DNA of 64,000 nucleotides from Vibrio campbellii CAIM 519 = NBRC 15631 = ATCC 25920 (GTDB lineage: Bacteria > Pseudomonadota > Gammaproteobacteria > Enterobacterales > Vibrionaceae). Of this stretch, positions 10,450 through 18,435 are shown piece after piece. The notes under the pieces were generated by a model. The model saw nothing but the letters and a program-made list of their open reading frames with translations, made no database searches and was not told the DNA's origin. Positions within the stretch are counted from its first letter, which is position 1; each line of letters starts with the position of its first letter. The DNA is taken from positions 558,001-622,000 of the forward strand of contig NZ_CP015863.1 in the NCBI RefSeq assembly GCF_002163755.1, in the 5' to 3' direction. The position numbers and the translations under genes are program-made.

Positions 10450-12195
10450 ATGGATCAGTTACTCAATTGGCTCTGGGATGGGCAGGGCGACTACGGATTT
10501 GTGGTCCTGCTCTCTGTGGTATGTGTAATCACTGTTACGCTGATTTATCTGCGATTTCAATCCGCTTTAAAACACCTCGTTACTGACTCTCCATTCCCCG
10601 TACTTGTACTCGACGCAAGTCATGGTCAATTACTGCTTTCTAACGATCCTGCGATGCAGTTACTTGGCATCCGCGCACTAGGTTCTGGCTTTCTTTATCC
10701 TGCCTCTTTTCACACTGAAGATCTGGTGGCGCTACTCGATAGCTTTTCTAGCCGCCACTTCCGCCATCAATTATTTGATTGGCGATTATCTGAAACAGAA
10801 AACTTCAAAGTTGAACTGTCTGGGAAAAAGAGTGTGCTGCGTGGTCATCGTGTCTGGATTATCTACGCTCAACCTTACCAAGCAACACTTCAAGAGCAGC
10901 AGAAAGAGCTAGAAAAATTAGGCATTGCTCGCTCTGCGATCGATTCTCTATCTGAGTTGATTTGCTTACAAGATCAGCAGGGCAAAGTGTTAACAACTAA
11001 CCGAGCGTTTGACCTTTTCTGGGAGGGGCGGAGAGAAGAAGCTTGCTCTGCAAACATTAGCCCGATCGCGACAAGAAAAAGTGAGCGTCGTTGGACGACA
11101 GATCCTCAAGGGCGAAGTTGTTTGCTTGAGGTTAATCAGAGCTCGTTAGTCTCTCAAAGTGGAGAGATGATCGGCACCTTGTCTATCAGCCATGATGTCA
11201 CCGAATGGCATAAGATGCAGCAGAACCTGCGTGATGAGATGGAACGTCGTAAAGATACCGAAGTCGCTTTGGCACAGCGCGATACCATCTTACAAACCAT
11301 TCTGGATGCCAGTCCGGACTCGATCGGTATCTTCAATGAAAACATGGTTTACCAAGCTTGTAATAAACCCTTTGTTAACGCTCTCGGCATTTCCGATGTG
11401 GGAGATTTGATTGGTAAGCGCCTGCAAGATGTCATTCCTGAGGATATCTATATCCGCTTAGAAGCGAGTGACCTACAGGCTTTACAACAAACTCAGCCAA
11501 TTCGATACATCGATAAGGTGAGCAGCACCGATGGTTACTACACATGGTTTGATGTGGTGAAATCGCCGTTCAAAGATAAAGCCTCTGGCACCAATGGCGT
11601 GTTGATCATGGCACGTGATATTTCAGAGCGTTATCTTGCTGAACAGAAACTTGAAGAAGCGAATTTAGAACTAGAGAAACTCAGCTTCTCAGACAGCTTA
11701 ACTCAAGTGGCCAACCGTCGTCGTTTTGATGAGCAACTGCATACCCTTTGGTACCACCATATTCGTGAGAAGTTACCACTGACAATCATGCTATGTGATA
11801 TCGACTTCTTCAAAGACTACAACGATTGTTACGGCCATCAGCAAGGTGATGAAGCCTTAGTGAAGGTGGCTGCGGTATTCCAACAAGTCGCGAGCCGATC
11901 TTCTGACTGCGTGGCGCGTTACGGTGGTGAAGAGTTCGCTTTCATTCTGCCTAATACGACGACGGAGGGGGCGTTGAAAGTCGCACAGCGCATCCATGAG
12001 CAAATTCACGAACTGGCGGTCGAACATCGCAGTTCAAATACATCGGACCGACTGACAGTCAGTATCGGTTTTGTCGCTTATGTTCCTCATCATGGTGATG
12101 AGCCAGAAATGGGCGTTGCAATGGCAGATAGCGCGCTTTACCAAGCCAAGGCTGATGGCCGTGATTGCACCAGTGTTCATCCAAGTTCTTATTAA
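10450..12195 (+). CDS. Membrane-anchored PAS-GGDEF diguanylate cyclase
   Basis: 581 residues. One transmembrane segment near residues 17-37 is followed by PAS-like regions (about 45-130, 165-260 and 285-395) and a C-terminal GGDEF domain (about 415-575). The active-site loop reads RYGGEEF, a catalytically competent variant, and the RSSD motif five residues upstream of it matches the inhibitory I-site (RxxD). It should therefore make cyclic di-GMP from two GTP and be product-inhibited. The gene lies between yhcC and arcB on the same strand; V. cholerae has, from memory, a GGDEF gene in the same position. The PAS input near the Arc redox sensor suggests, without proving, that it reads redox or respiratory state. 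Confidence 0.93.
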   Translation: MDQLLNWLWDGQGDYGFVVLLSVVCVITVTLIYLRFQSALKHLVTDSPFPVLVLDASHGQLLLSNDPAMQLLGIRALGSGFLYPASFHTEDLVALLDSFSSRHFRHQLFDWRLSETENFKVELSGKKSVLRGHRVWIIYAQPYQATLQEQQKELEKLGIARSAIDSLSELICLQDQQGKVLTTNRAFDLFWEGRREEACSANISPIATRKSERRWTTDPQGRSCLLEVNQSSLVSQSGEMIGTLSISHDVTEWHKMQQNLRDEMERRKDTEVALAQRDTILQTILDASPDSIGIFNENMVYQACNKPFVNALGISDVGDLIGKRLQDVIPEDIYIRLEASDLQALQQTQPIRYIDKVSSTDGYYTWFDVVKSPFKDKASGTNGVLIMARDISERYLAEQKLEEANLELEKLSFSDSLTQVANRRRFDEQLHTLWYHHIREKLPLTIMLCDIDFFKDYNDCYGHQQGDEALVKVAAVFQQVASRSSDCVARYGGEEFAFILPNTTTEGALKVAQRIHEQIHELAVEHRSSNTSDRLTVSIGFVAYVPHHGDEPEMGVAMADSALYQAKADGRDCTSVHPSSY

Positions 12196-12418
12196 CGCTT
12201 TGTGACCGCTTGCTCTAAGTTGAGAGTAGGCAGTTTAAATCACCGTATTAAACACGTTAAACTGCAAGCACATAGGATGAGGCGTTGATGAGCCCTGAAA
12301 CACCGCTACTCCATCCGTGTGTCTTTCAAATATGTAAATCGTTGTTGCTCCTTCGCTCAGCGGTTTCGCTTTTCATTTTGTCAGGGTTCGATATCTAGCT
12401 TGTTCCGTGGAGTAGTGA

Positions 12419-14779
12419 ATGAAGCCCATGAAAAATCTCGCCCAGTACTATGTTGACCTATTGGTCAAGCTGGGGATTGTCCGTTTCTCGATATTGCTGG
12501 CGCTGGCGTTGGTGGCATTGGCTGTTGTGGTGCAAGTGGGGATTACCTTAGCGCTGAAAGGCAATGTCGACGATATTGATATTGTCCGTTCAGTGTTCTT
12601 TGGTTTGTTGATCACCCCTTGGGCTGTGTACTTCCTGTCTGTGGTGGTCGATCAACTAGAAGAGTCACGTCAAAGACTAACCAAGTTGGTGTCTAAGCTT
12701 AAAGACATGCGTTCTCGTGACCAAGAGCTGAACTTCCAGCTACAGCAGAACATTGAGAAGCTCAACCAAGAGATTGAAGAGCGCATTAAAGCAGAAGAAG
12801 CTCGCGAAGAAGCGATGCAAGATCTTGAGAACGAAGTGTTCCAACGTGAACGCACTCAGCTTGAGCTTGCCGAGCGTACGGCACTATTGCGTTCTTTTAT
12901 CGACGCATCCCCAGACTTGATTTACTACCGTAACGCTGACGGTGTTTTCTCTGGCTGTAACCGCGCGATGGAAGAGCTAACTGGTAAGAAAGAGCATCAG
13001 TTAGTCGGCTTGAGCCCGTGGGATGTCTACAGCAAAGAAGTGGCGGAGCATATCGTCGATACCGACCAAAAAGTTTTTGCCGACAATCAAGCCATTACTT
13101 ATGAACAATGGCTGGAATACCCTGACGGACGTAAGCATTACTTTGAACTGCGCAAGGTGCCGTTCTACAGCAAAGATGGCCGCCATCTTGGTCTGGTTGG
13201 TTTCGGTCGTGATATCACTGAGCGTAAACGCCACGAAGAATCACTAGAAAAAGCCAGCCGTGACAAAACCACGTTTATCTCTACGATCAGTCATGAGCTG
13301 CGTACGCCATTAAATGGCATCGTTGGCTTGAGCCGTATGTTGCTTGATAGTCAGTTGACTGAAGAGCAGCGTAAGCACATGCAAACCATTAATGTTAGTG
13401 CCATTACGTTAGGCAACATCTTCAACGACATCATTGATATGGACAAGTTTGACCGTCGTAAGTTGGAGCTGTTACCAGCCCCATTGAACTTTGAAGATTT
13501 CGTCGCTGAAATCGAAAGTATCTCGGCTCTGATGGCTGAGCAGAAAGGGTTGCGCTTCGATCTAGAGCGTCTGAGCTCGTTGCCAAAAGCGATTGAAGTA
13601 GATGCGACCCGCCTGCGTCAGGTGATTTGGAACCTCGTTAGCAACGCCATGAAATTCACTAAAGAAGGTGGCGTAGTGATGACGGTGAGCGCAGATGTAG
13701 AAGACGATTACGCGACCATCATCATGGAAGTGGAAGATACTGGCATCGGTATTCCAGATGAAGAGTTGGATAAGATCTTCGCTATGTACTATCAAGTGAA
13801 ATCTGGCAAAGATAACCTGCATGCGGTTGGCACTGGTATTGGTTTGGCAGTTTCTAAGCAGCTGATAAACATGATGGACGGTGATATTACCGTAGCGAGT
13901 GAAGAAGGCTTTGGCAGTACCTTCACCGTGTCCATTCATGTCCCAATTGTTGGGCTCGCAGAGCCGGTTGTCGATGCAAAACGCGATAACGTGCATCTGA
14001 ATATTTTTATGGTGGAAGACATTGAGTTGAACGTCACCGTTGCTAAGTCACTGCTTGAGAGTTTGGGGCATACCGTGACCGTTGCAATGACAGGCCAAGA
14101 GGCGCTAGTGAACTTTGTACCGGATGAATATGATTTAGCGCTGCTTGATATTCAATTGCCTGACATGACGGGTTTTGATGTCGCCAAGTATTATCGTGAG
14201 CACTACGACAATCTGCCGCCGCTGGTGGCACTCACTGCGAATGTGATGAAAGATCGTCGCGAGTATCTAGATAATGGTATGGACGATGCCATCAGCAAAC
14301 CGCTTGCGGTTCAGGCAATGCAGGCAGTGATTGATAAGTTCTTCGTTAATCGTATTGAAAGCCAAGAAGAAGTCGTTATCGAGCCTGAAGTGGTTGAGGA
14401 TGTTACACCGACCCCATCACCAGTCATCAATACCCATTTGCTTGATTTGGATATGCTAGAGTCGTACGTGGATATCGTGGGCGTGAAGCCTGTGTACGAT
14501 AGCATCAAGATGTTCGAAGACATGATGCCGGATTATATTGAAGTGCTCGACTCAAATATGACGGCGAAAGACCAAGATGGCATTGTCTCCGAAGCTCATA
14601 AGATCAAAGGTGCGGCGGGCTCCATTGGTCTTAAACACATTCAAAGCGTTGCTCAAAAAGCGCAGTCTCCAGATATGCCAGCATGGTGGGAGAACATCTC
14701 TGATTGGGTCGAAGAAATTAAAAACGAGTATCAAAACGATATTCAAGTCTTGAAAAGTTGGTTGGAACAGAGGAAATAA
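12419..14779 (+). CDS. arcB: Aerobic respiration control hybrid sensor kinase ArcB
   Basis: 786-residue tripartite sensor kinase responding to quinone redox state and phosphorylating ArcA. Order: two transmembrane helices (about residues 22-48 and 57-77), a coiled coil (about 78-145), PAS domain (about 150-270), HisKA with phospho-acceptor His292 in TISHELRTPLNG, HATPase (DTGIGIP, GTGIGLAVSKQL), receiver domain with Asp577 in LLDIQLPDM, and HPt domain with His727 in AHKIKGAAGS. Length and layout match E. coli ArcB (778 residues). The first ATG is favoured by a GGAG site seven bases upstream. The lipoprotein gene that follows starts 1 nt after the stop codon. Confidence 0.97.
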   Translation: MKPMKNLAQYYVDLLVKLGIVRFSILLALALVALAVVVQVGITLALKGNVDDIDIVRSVFFGLLITPWAVYFLSVVVDQLEESRQRLTKLVSKLKDMRSRDQELNFQLQQNIEKLNQEIEERIKAEEAREEAMQDLENEVFQRERTQLELAERTALLRSFIDASPDLIYYRNADGVFSGCNRAMEELTGKKEHQLVGLSPWDVYSKEVAEHIVDTDQKVFADNQAITYEQWLEYPDGRKHYFELRKVPFYSKDGRHLGLVGFGRDITERKRHEESLEKASRDKTTFISTISHELRTPLNGIVGLSRMLLDSQLTEEQRKHMQTINVSAITLGNIFNDIIDMDKFDRRKLELLPAPLNFEDFVAEIESISALMAEQKGLRFDLERLSSLPKAIEVDATRLRQVIWNLVSNAMKFTKEGGVVMTVSADVEDDYATIIMEVEDTGIGIPDEELDKIFAMYYQVKSGKDNLHAVGTGIGLAVSKQLINMMDGDITVASEEGFGSTFTVSIHVPIVGLAEPVVDAKRDNVHLNIFMVEDIELNVTVAKSLLESLGHTVTVAMTGQEALVNFVPDEYDLALLDIQLPDMTGFDVAKYYREHYDNLPPLVALTANVMKDRREYLDNGMDDAISKPLAVQAMQAVIDKFFVNRIESQEEVVIEPEVVEDVTPTPSPVINTHLLDLDMLESYVDIVGVKPVYDSIKMFEDMMPDYIEVLDSNMTAKDQDGIVSEAHKIKGAAGSIGLKHIQSVAQKAQSPDMPAWWENISDWVEEIKNEYQNDIQVLKSWLEQRK

Positions 14780-14780
14780 C

Positions 14781-15230
14781 ATGAAGAAATTTGCATCGGC
14801 AGCACTGGTAATGGTGCTTCTGGCGGGTTGTAGTTCTGCTCCTCAGGTTGGTTGGCAAGAGGACAGTCAAATCACCATGAATAAGGTGAATGTCGAACTG
14901 AAAAGCAATCTGTGGGTAAATCTAATGCCAACCATTGGCGAAGTTCAAGCACAGAACGTGCATGGTGCACTGTACTTGAAGGCCGATAAAGAACTTCCCG
15001 CAAACTTGACCGTTGATTCGTTGATCATCAAGCAGGGTGACTCTGAGTGGGAAATCGATGGTGATCTGCTCGAACTGCGTACTCATAGCGAAAATCAGTG
15101 GGAAGTGGCGTTTGTATGGCAAATTGAGGCGGATATGGAGAAGTCGGTCGATTTAGCACTGTTGTTGGATGACGCAGGTAAGAAAGGCTGGTTAGTCGAA
15201 AAAGGCATCCGAATCGACAAGGTGTACTAA
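14781..15230 (+). CDS. Putative lipoprotein encoded directly behind arcB
   Basis: 149 residues of unknown function. The N-terminus is a lipoprotein signal peptide: positive MKK, hydrophobic core, and lipobox LLAGC with Cys at about residue 17, followed by SS, which would favour sorting to the outer membrane. The rest is soluble, with alternating hydrophobic residues suggesting beta structure; I recognise no catalytic motif. The ATG lies 1 nt after the arcB stop codon, and its ribosome-binding site (GAGGAAATAAC) is inside the end of arcB, so the two genes are co-transcribed and probably translationally coupled. A bidirectional terminator follows. Confidence 0.85.
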   Translation: MKKFASAALVMVLLAGCSSAPQVGWQEDSQITMNKVNVELKSNLWVNLMPTIGEVQAQNVHGALYLKADKELPANLTVDSLIIKQGDSEWEIDGDLLELRTHSENQWEVAFVWQIEADMEKSVDLALLLDDAGKKGWLVEKGIRIDKVY

Positions 15231-15284
15231 TCACTAGGTTTGTACTAATTACGGTTTTTGTATTATTTGCTCGTTTACAGATAG

Positions 15285-15322
15285 AAAAAGGGCTTGCTCA
15301 TAGAGCAAGCCCTTATTGTTTT
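15285..15322. terminator. Bidirectional terminator between arcB operon and arcA
   Basis: A perfect 12-bp stem (AAGGGCTTGCTC / GAGCAAGCCCTT, 15288-15299 and 15303-15314) with a 3-base loop has a U-run on the plus side (TTGTTTTT) and on the minus side (CTTTTTCTA). It serves the convergent lipoprotein gene and arcA. Confidence 0.9.
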
Positions 15323-15334
15323 TACTGGGGCAGA

Positions 15335-16051
15335 TTAGTCTTCTAGATCGCCACAGAAACGGTAGCCTTCACCGTGAATTGTCGCGATGATTTCAGGTGT
15401 ACCTGATACTGATTCAAAGTGCTTACGAATACGACGGATAGTTACGTCTACAGTACGGTCGTGTGGCTTAAGCTCACGGCCAGTCATCTTCTTAAGAAGA
15501 TCAGCACGAGTTTGAATCTTACCTGGGTTCTCACAGAAGTGCAGTAGAGCACGGAACTCAGAACGAGGCAGTTTGTAGCTATCACCAGCTGGGCTCACTA
15601 GCGAGCGGCTGTTGATGTCTAGCACCCAACCGTTGAACTCGTATTTTTCTACCGAGCGTTTCTCTTCCTGTACAGCGTTAATGCTCATAGAGCGGCTTAG
15701 CAGGTTGCGCGCACGGATAGTCAGTTCACGTGGGTTAAATGGTTTAGTGATGTAGTCATCAGCACCAATTTCAAGACCTAGGATCTTGTCTACTTCATTG
15801 TCACGACCAGTTAGGAACATCAGAGCGATGTTCGCTTGCTCGCGAAGTTCACGTGCTAGAAGGAGACCATTCTTGCCTGGAAGATTAATGTCCATAATAA
15901 CCAAGTTGATTGAATTTTCAGACAACACTTGGTGCATCTCTTCACCGTCACTGGCTTCAAAAACAGCGTATCCCTCTGCTTCAAAAATACTCTTAAGAGT
16001 GTTACGAGTTACTTGCTCATCTTCAACGATAAGAATCTGCGGGGTTTGCAT
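15335..16051 (-). CDS. arcA: Aerobic respiration control response regulator ArcA
   Basis: 238-residue OmpR-family regulator, the partner of ArcB. The receiver domain (1-120) has the acidic pair Glu10/Asp11, phospho-acceptor Asp54 in IMDINLPGK, and Lys in the DDYITKPFN segment. The C-terminal winged helix (about 135-234) contains the family-typical [15 protein letters not shown] and [10 protein letters not shown]. It represses aerobic metabolism genes when oxygen is low. It is transcribed convergently to arcB and does not share its operon, as is usual for the Arc system. The long upstream region carries FNR-like and ArcA-like sequences. Confidence 0.98.
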   Translation of the reverse strand: MQTPQILIVEDEQVTRNTLKSIFEAEGYAVFEASDGEEMHQVLSENSINLVIMDINLPGKNGLLLARELREQANIALMFLTGRDNEVDKILGLEIGADDYITKPFNPRELTIRARNLLSRSMSINAVQEEKRSVEKYEFNGWVLDINSRSLVSPAGDSYKLPRSEFRALLHFCENPGKIQTRADLLKKMTGRELKPHDRTVDVTIRRIRKHFESVSGTPEIIATIHGEGYRFCGDLED

Positions 16052-16411
16052 TGGCGGTACCTAAATTTGTGACAAAATTGTGCTAATAGAATAAATTCTA
16101 GGCAAAAATATAACATACAGGTAATGTGATTTTGATAATAAATCAAGTTGATCAAAAAAACACTTCTTTCAGTTATCCGCCCTCCTTGGAATTTTGCCAA
16201 CTCACCAGTATCCAATGGCGACGTTTATTCTATAGGGCTTGTTTACCTTTCAATTCCAGTATTTATGGGGCCTGAAACGTAAACACCCTAAGATATGGAG
16301 CGGATTTTATATTGTTAACAGCATGCTAACAATGCTCAAATGTTAATTCCATTCAGTTTGTTGATTTACATCAATTGATGAAATGTAACTGTTATTAATC
16401 GTTTAAGAGTT
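16052..16411. promoter_or_regulatory. Divergent control region between arcA and the DUF3293 gene
   Basis: No gene is seen. Three structured sites are visible: a 15-bp near-FNR dyad TTGAT-N5-ATCAA at 16132-16146 beside a TTGATCAA palindrome (16148-16155); an inverted repeat ATTGTTA-N9-TAACAAT at 16311-16333, whose GTTAA elements resemble ArcA recognition sequences; and a perfect FNR box at 16361-16374 (listed separately). Long, multi-promoter leaders with FNR control are known for E. coli arcA. Confidence 0.5.
16361..16374. promoter_or_regulatory. FNR box, perfect consensus
   Basis: TTGATTTACATCAA matches the FNR consensus TTGAT-N4-ATCAA at every defined position. It lies 37 bases before the DUF3293 start and 310 bases before arcA. 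A TATTAAT sequence about 19 bases past its right end could be a -10 element for rightward transcription, but that would give a very short leader. Leftward control of arcA would match the known FNR activation of arcA in E. coli. Which gene it serves is undecided. Confidence 0.7.
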
Positions 16412-16819
16412 ATGATAGAAAAAAGTAATACGAACATAGACGCTTCGTTATGGAATGCTTATTCAAAGTCTTTCTTCCGTTTTCATGCTGAATGGCAGGT
16501 TACCAGCTACGCAGTGATAACTGCTTGGAACCCTTACAGTAATTTGCGGTCAAAAGAAGAGAATTGCATAAGTAATCATAAGCTCGAGAAACAATTAAAC
16601 CACGTAAAGTACGTGCCTGTCACGGTAGGCGATCAGGCGTTTGAGTGGTTGGAAGAAAGTTACGCTGCGGAGTTAACCCCACAAGCGGCGGTAGAGTTGG
16701 CCAATAAGTTCCAGCAGAACGCGATTTACTACATTATTGATGACGAACTTTATTTGATTGCTTGTTCCGCTCCAGAGGTGATGCACAAGCTAGGGTCGAT
16801 AACACCGCGACTCGTATAG
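16412..16819 (+). CDS. DUF3293-family protein
   Basis: 135 residues, no signal peptide or membrane segment. The conserved VITAWNPYS near residue 37, with an N-terminal Trp/Tyr-rich stretch and a middle segment VPVTVGDQAFEWLEES, fits the small DUF3293 family; this naming is from memory. Function is unknown. Translation likely starts at the ATG after AAGAG. It is followed after 54 bases by the RraA-like gene on the same strand. Confidence 0.75.
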   Translation: MIEKSNTNIDASLWNAYSKSFFRFHAEWQVTSYAVITAWNPYSNLRSKEENCISNHKLEKQLNHVKYVPVTVGDQAFEWLEESYAAELTPQAAVELANKFQQNAIYYIIDDELYLIACSAPEVMHKLGSITPRLV

Positions 16820-16873
16820 AAGGATACTACTCACCTTAGCGTTGGTTCGGATGAGACAATTCACGGAGGAACT

Positions 16874-17356
16874 ATGAGAGACATAACACCAGACATTTGT
16901 GACCAATTTGAGGACCAAGTTACCCTGCTGAGCTTACCATTGCAGAACTTTGGTCAACGCAGTGCCTTTCACGGCGAAATTGTCACTGTGCGCTGCTACC
17001 ACGATAATTCCAAAGTACGTGAAGTACTGAGTGAAGACGGCACAGGAAAAGTGCTGATCGTGGATGGACACGGCTCTTGTCAAAAAGCTTTGCTTGGCGA
17101 TCAATTGGCGATTCTTGGTATCGAAAATGGATGGGAAGGTATCATCGTTTACGGTGCGGTTCGTGATGTGGCGCAGATGTCACAGATGGACATCGGTATT
17201 CAAGCATTGGGTACATGCCCGTTTAAAACTGAGAAGCGTGGCATGGGAGAAGTCAACGTGACACTGACCATGCAAAACCAGATCGTACAACCTAAGCATT
17301 ATGTGTATGCGGATTGGAATGGGGTATTAACTTCGAAAGAGGCGTTGGATTTTTAG
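16874..17356 (+). CDS. RraA-like protein, possible HMG aldolase/oxaloacetate decarboxylase type
   Basis: 160 residues of the RraA fold. Conserved landmarks are [17 protein letters not shown] and [11 protein letters not shown]. In metal-dependent 4-hydroxy-4-methyl-2-oxoglutarate aldolases the Gly-Asp of GDQLA and the Arg-Asp of AVRDV contribute to the active site. E. coli RraA, a non-catalytic RNase E inhibitor, has lost these acidic residues (from memory, DAELA and AVRQV). This protein keeps them, so a catalytic role is at least as likely as RNase E control. A strong CGGAGGAACT site precedes the ATG. The end overlaps the convergent gene at 17353 by four bases. Confidence 0.8.
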   Translation: MRDITPDICDQFEDQVTLLSLPLQNFGQRSAFHGEIVTVRCYHDNSKVREVLSEDGTGKVLIVDGHGSCQKALLGDQLAILGIENGWEGIIVYGAVRDVAQMSQMDIGIQALGTCPFKTEKRGMGEVNVTLTMQNQIVQPKHYVYADWNGVLTSKEALDF

Positions 17357-17823
17357 AAGCGGAAACCTAGGCCTACTTCAAAGCCTTGTTGCCAGTCTTG
17401 ATAATCCAGAGTGGCGTGAAGATCCAAGTTCTCGGTGATTTTCACGCGGCTCGATACTTCTGCGGCAAGGCTACTGCCTTCTTCACGTATGCCTTCTGTC
17501 GTTTCGCCTTTATAAGAACGCACCGTACTTTTTACTGTTACGCGATCGTTCAAGTGATAGCTGATACCACTTAAAAAGCCGCTCTGATTCTGAATTGGAG
17601 AGTTATTGACGCGAGCACCCACGTAAAGATCGACAGAATCAAACAGCTCATACGCGTACCCACCATCGATATTCCAGACATCAAAGCTGTCGGTTTGGTA
17701 GTTTTCACTAGAAATGAAAAGTTTGTGTGGAGACGAGGAAGTTTTGCCCGGTAAAGGCGGAAGATCACTGGCGACAGAAATGCCAGGCACAACGAACAGT
17801 AACAGAAAAATCCATTTTTTCAT
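17353..17823 (-). CDS. Putative small outer-membrane beta-barrel protein
   Basis: 156 residues of unknown function. The N-terminus is a Sec signal peptide (MKKW, hydrophobic core, likely cleavage after GISVAS). The mature part is built of alternating polar/hydrophobic strands such as [23 protein letters not shown] and [11 protein letters not shown], and ends in GLGFRF; a terminal Phe is the usual signal for BAM-dependent insertion into the outer membrane. The ATG at 17823 sits eight bases after AAGGAG; an upstream GTG three codons earlier is less well placed. No family name is offered. Confidence 0.7.
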   Translation of the reverse strand: MKKWIFLLLFVVPGISVASDLPPLPGKTSSSPHKLFISSENYQTDSFDVWNIDGGYAYELFDSVDLYVGARVNNSPIQNQSGFLSGISYHLNDRVTVKSTVRSYKGETTEGIREEGSSLAAEVSSRVKITENLDLHATLDYQDWQQGFEVGLGFRF

Positions 17824-18249
17824 GTTGACCACTCCTTGTGTCTAACTTTGTTATTAGTATGTGCTAAAAGCTTCTCACTATTAAAGCATAGAATATGAAA
17901 TCCAGCTCATTTATTTTCTGTTTAATTCGATCCTATGAACATTGATCACGGTTAAGTGTTTGTTAAGTAACGTCAGTAAAGGATGGCATTTTGATCTTGT
18001 GCTCAGCGTTTAAGATCGGCTCAAGGATCATTCGATGATTTGGTTTTTAGTGAGGCTCGAACTGTGCACAAAAAAGTAACCCAAACCGCTGTAACGGTAA
18101 ATCCTTGTAATTACTTTGAAATATCAATGACATTGCGTAGCAGAAATCTCTGCAAGGCCGGAAAATAAACAATTTTTTGTTGACTCTGTTTACGAAACTC
18201 GGTAAACGTAGAGTTAAGCAAACACATAATTATCGTTGAATATTTATTT
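17824..18249 (+). promoter_or_regulatory. thr operon promoter region with operator-like inverted repeat
   Basis: No gene is seen in these 426 bases. TTGACT at 18180-18185 is a good -35 candidate. It is followed at once by an inverted repeat GTTTAC-N8-GTAAAC (18188-18193 and 18202-18207), flanked by ACTC and GAGT, placed where a repressor would block RNA polymerase. A clear -10 with standard spacing was not found. A small GCAGA/TCTGC hairpin occurs at 18140-18153. The left part is the promoter side of the minus-strand gene ending at 17353. Confidence 0.45.
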
Positions 18250-18327
18250 ATGACATCTCACAGCCAAGTAGTAATGACCACAACCATTATTATTACCAAC
18301 ACGATCAATGTTGGGGCAGGCTGCTGA
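18250..18327 (+). CDS. thrL: thr operon leader peptide
   Basis: 25-codon ORF, MTSHSQVVMTTTIIITNTIN then VGAGC. The core TTTIIITNTI is dense in Thr and Ile codons, as in E. coli ThrL. Stalling of ribosomes on these codons when charged tRNA-Thr or tRNA-Ile is scarce would prevent formation of the terminator hairpin at 18343-18381 and let thrABC be expressed. Ribosome-binding sites are weak for both possible starts (ATG 18250 and ATG 18274), so the first residue is uncertain, but the regulatory codon run is in frame with both. Confidence 0.9.
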   Translation: MTSHSQVVMTTTIIITNTINVGAGC

Positions 18328-18342
18328 GCGAAAGAAATTCAC

Positions 18343-18382
18343 AAAAAAGGCCTGTATCCAACAAGATACAGGCCTTTTTTTA
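18343..18382 (+). terminator. thr attenuator terminator
   Basis: Stem AAAAAAGGCCTGTATC / GATACAGGCCTTTTTT (18343-18358 and 18365-18380) with a 6-base loop and following U. It lies between the leader peptide stop and thrA, the classical attenuator position. Confidence 0.93.
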
Positions 18383-18435
18383 TGCTTTTTTATACAGAAT
18401 TTAGACAGATTTAAGAAGATACATCGGAGGAAGGG

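Noticed and set aside
12288..12398. 36-codon ORF between the diguanylate cyclase and arcB (MSPETPLLHPCVFQICKS...)
   Set aside because: No credible Shine-Dalgarno sequence and no recognisable signal peptide; weaker than the two small ORFs that are listed.
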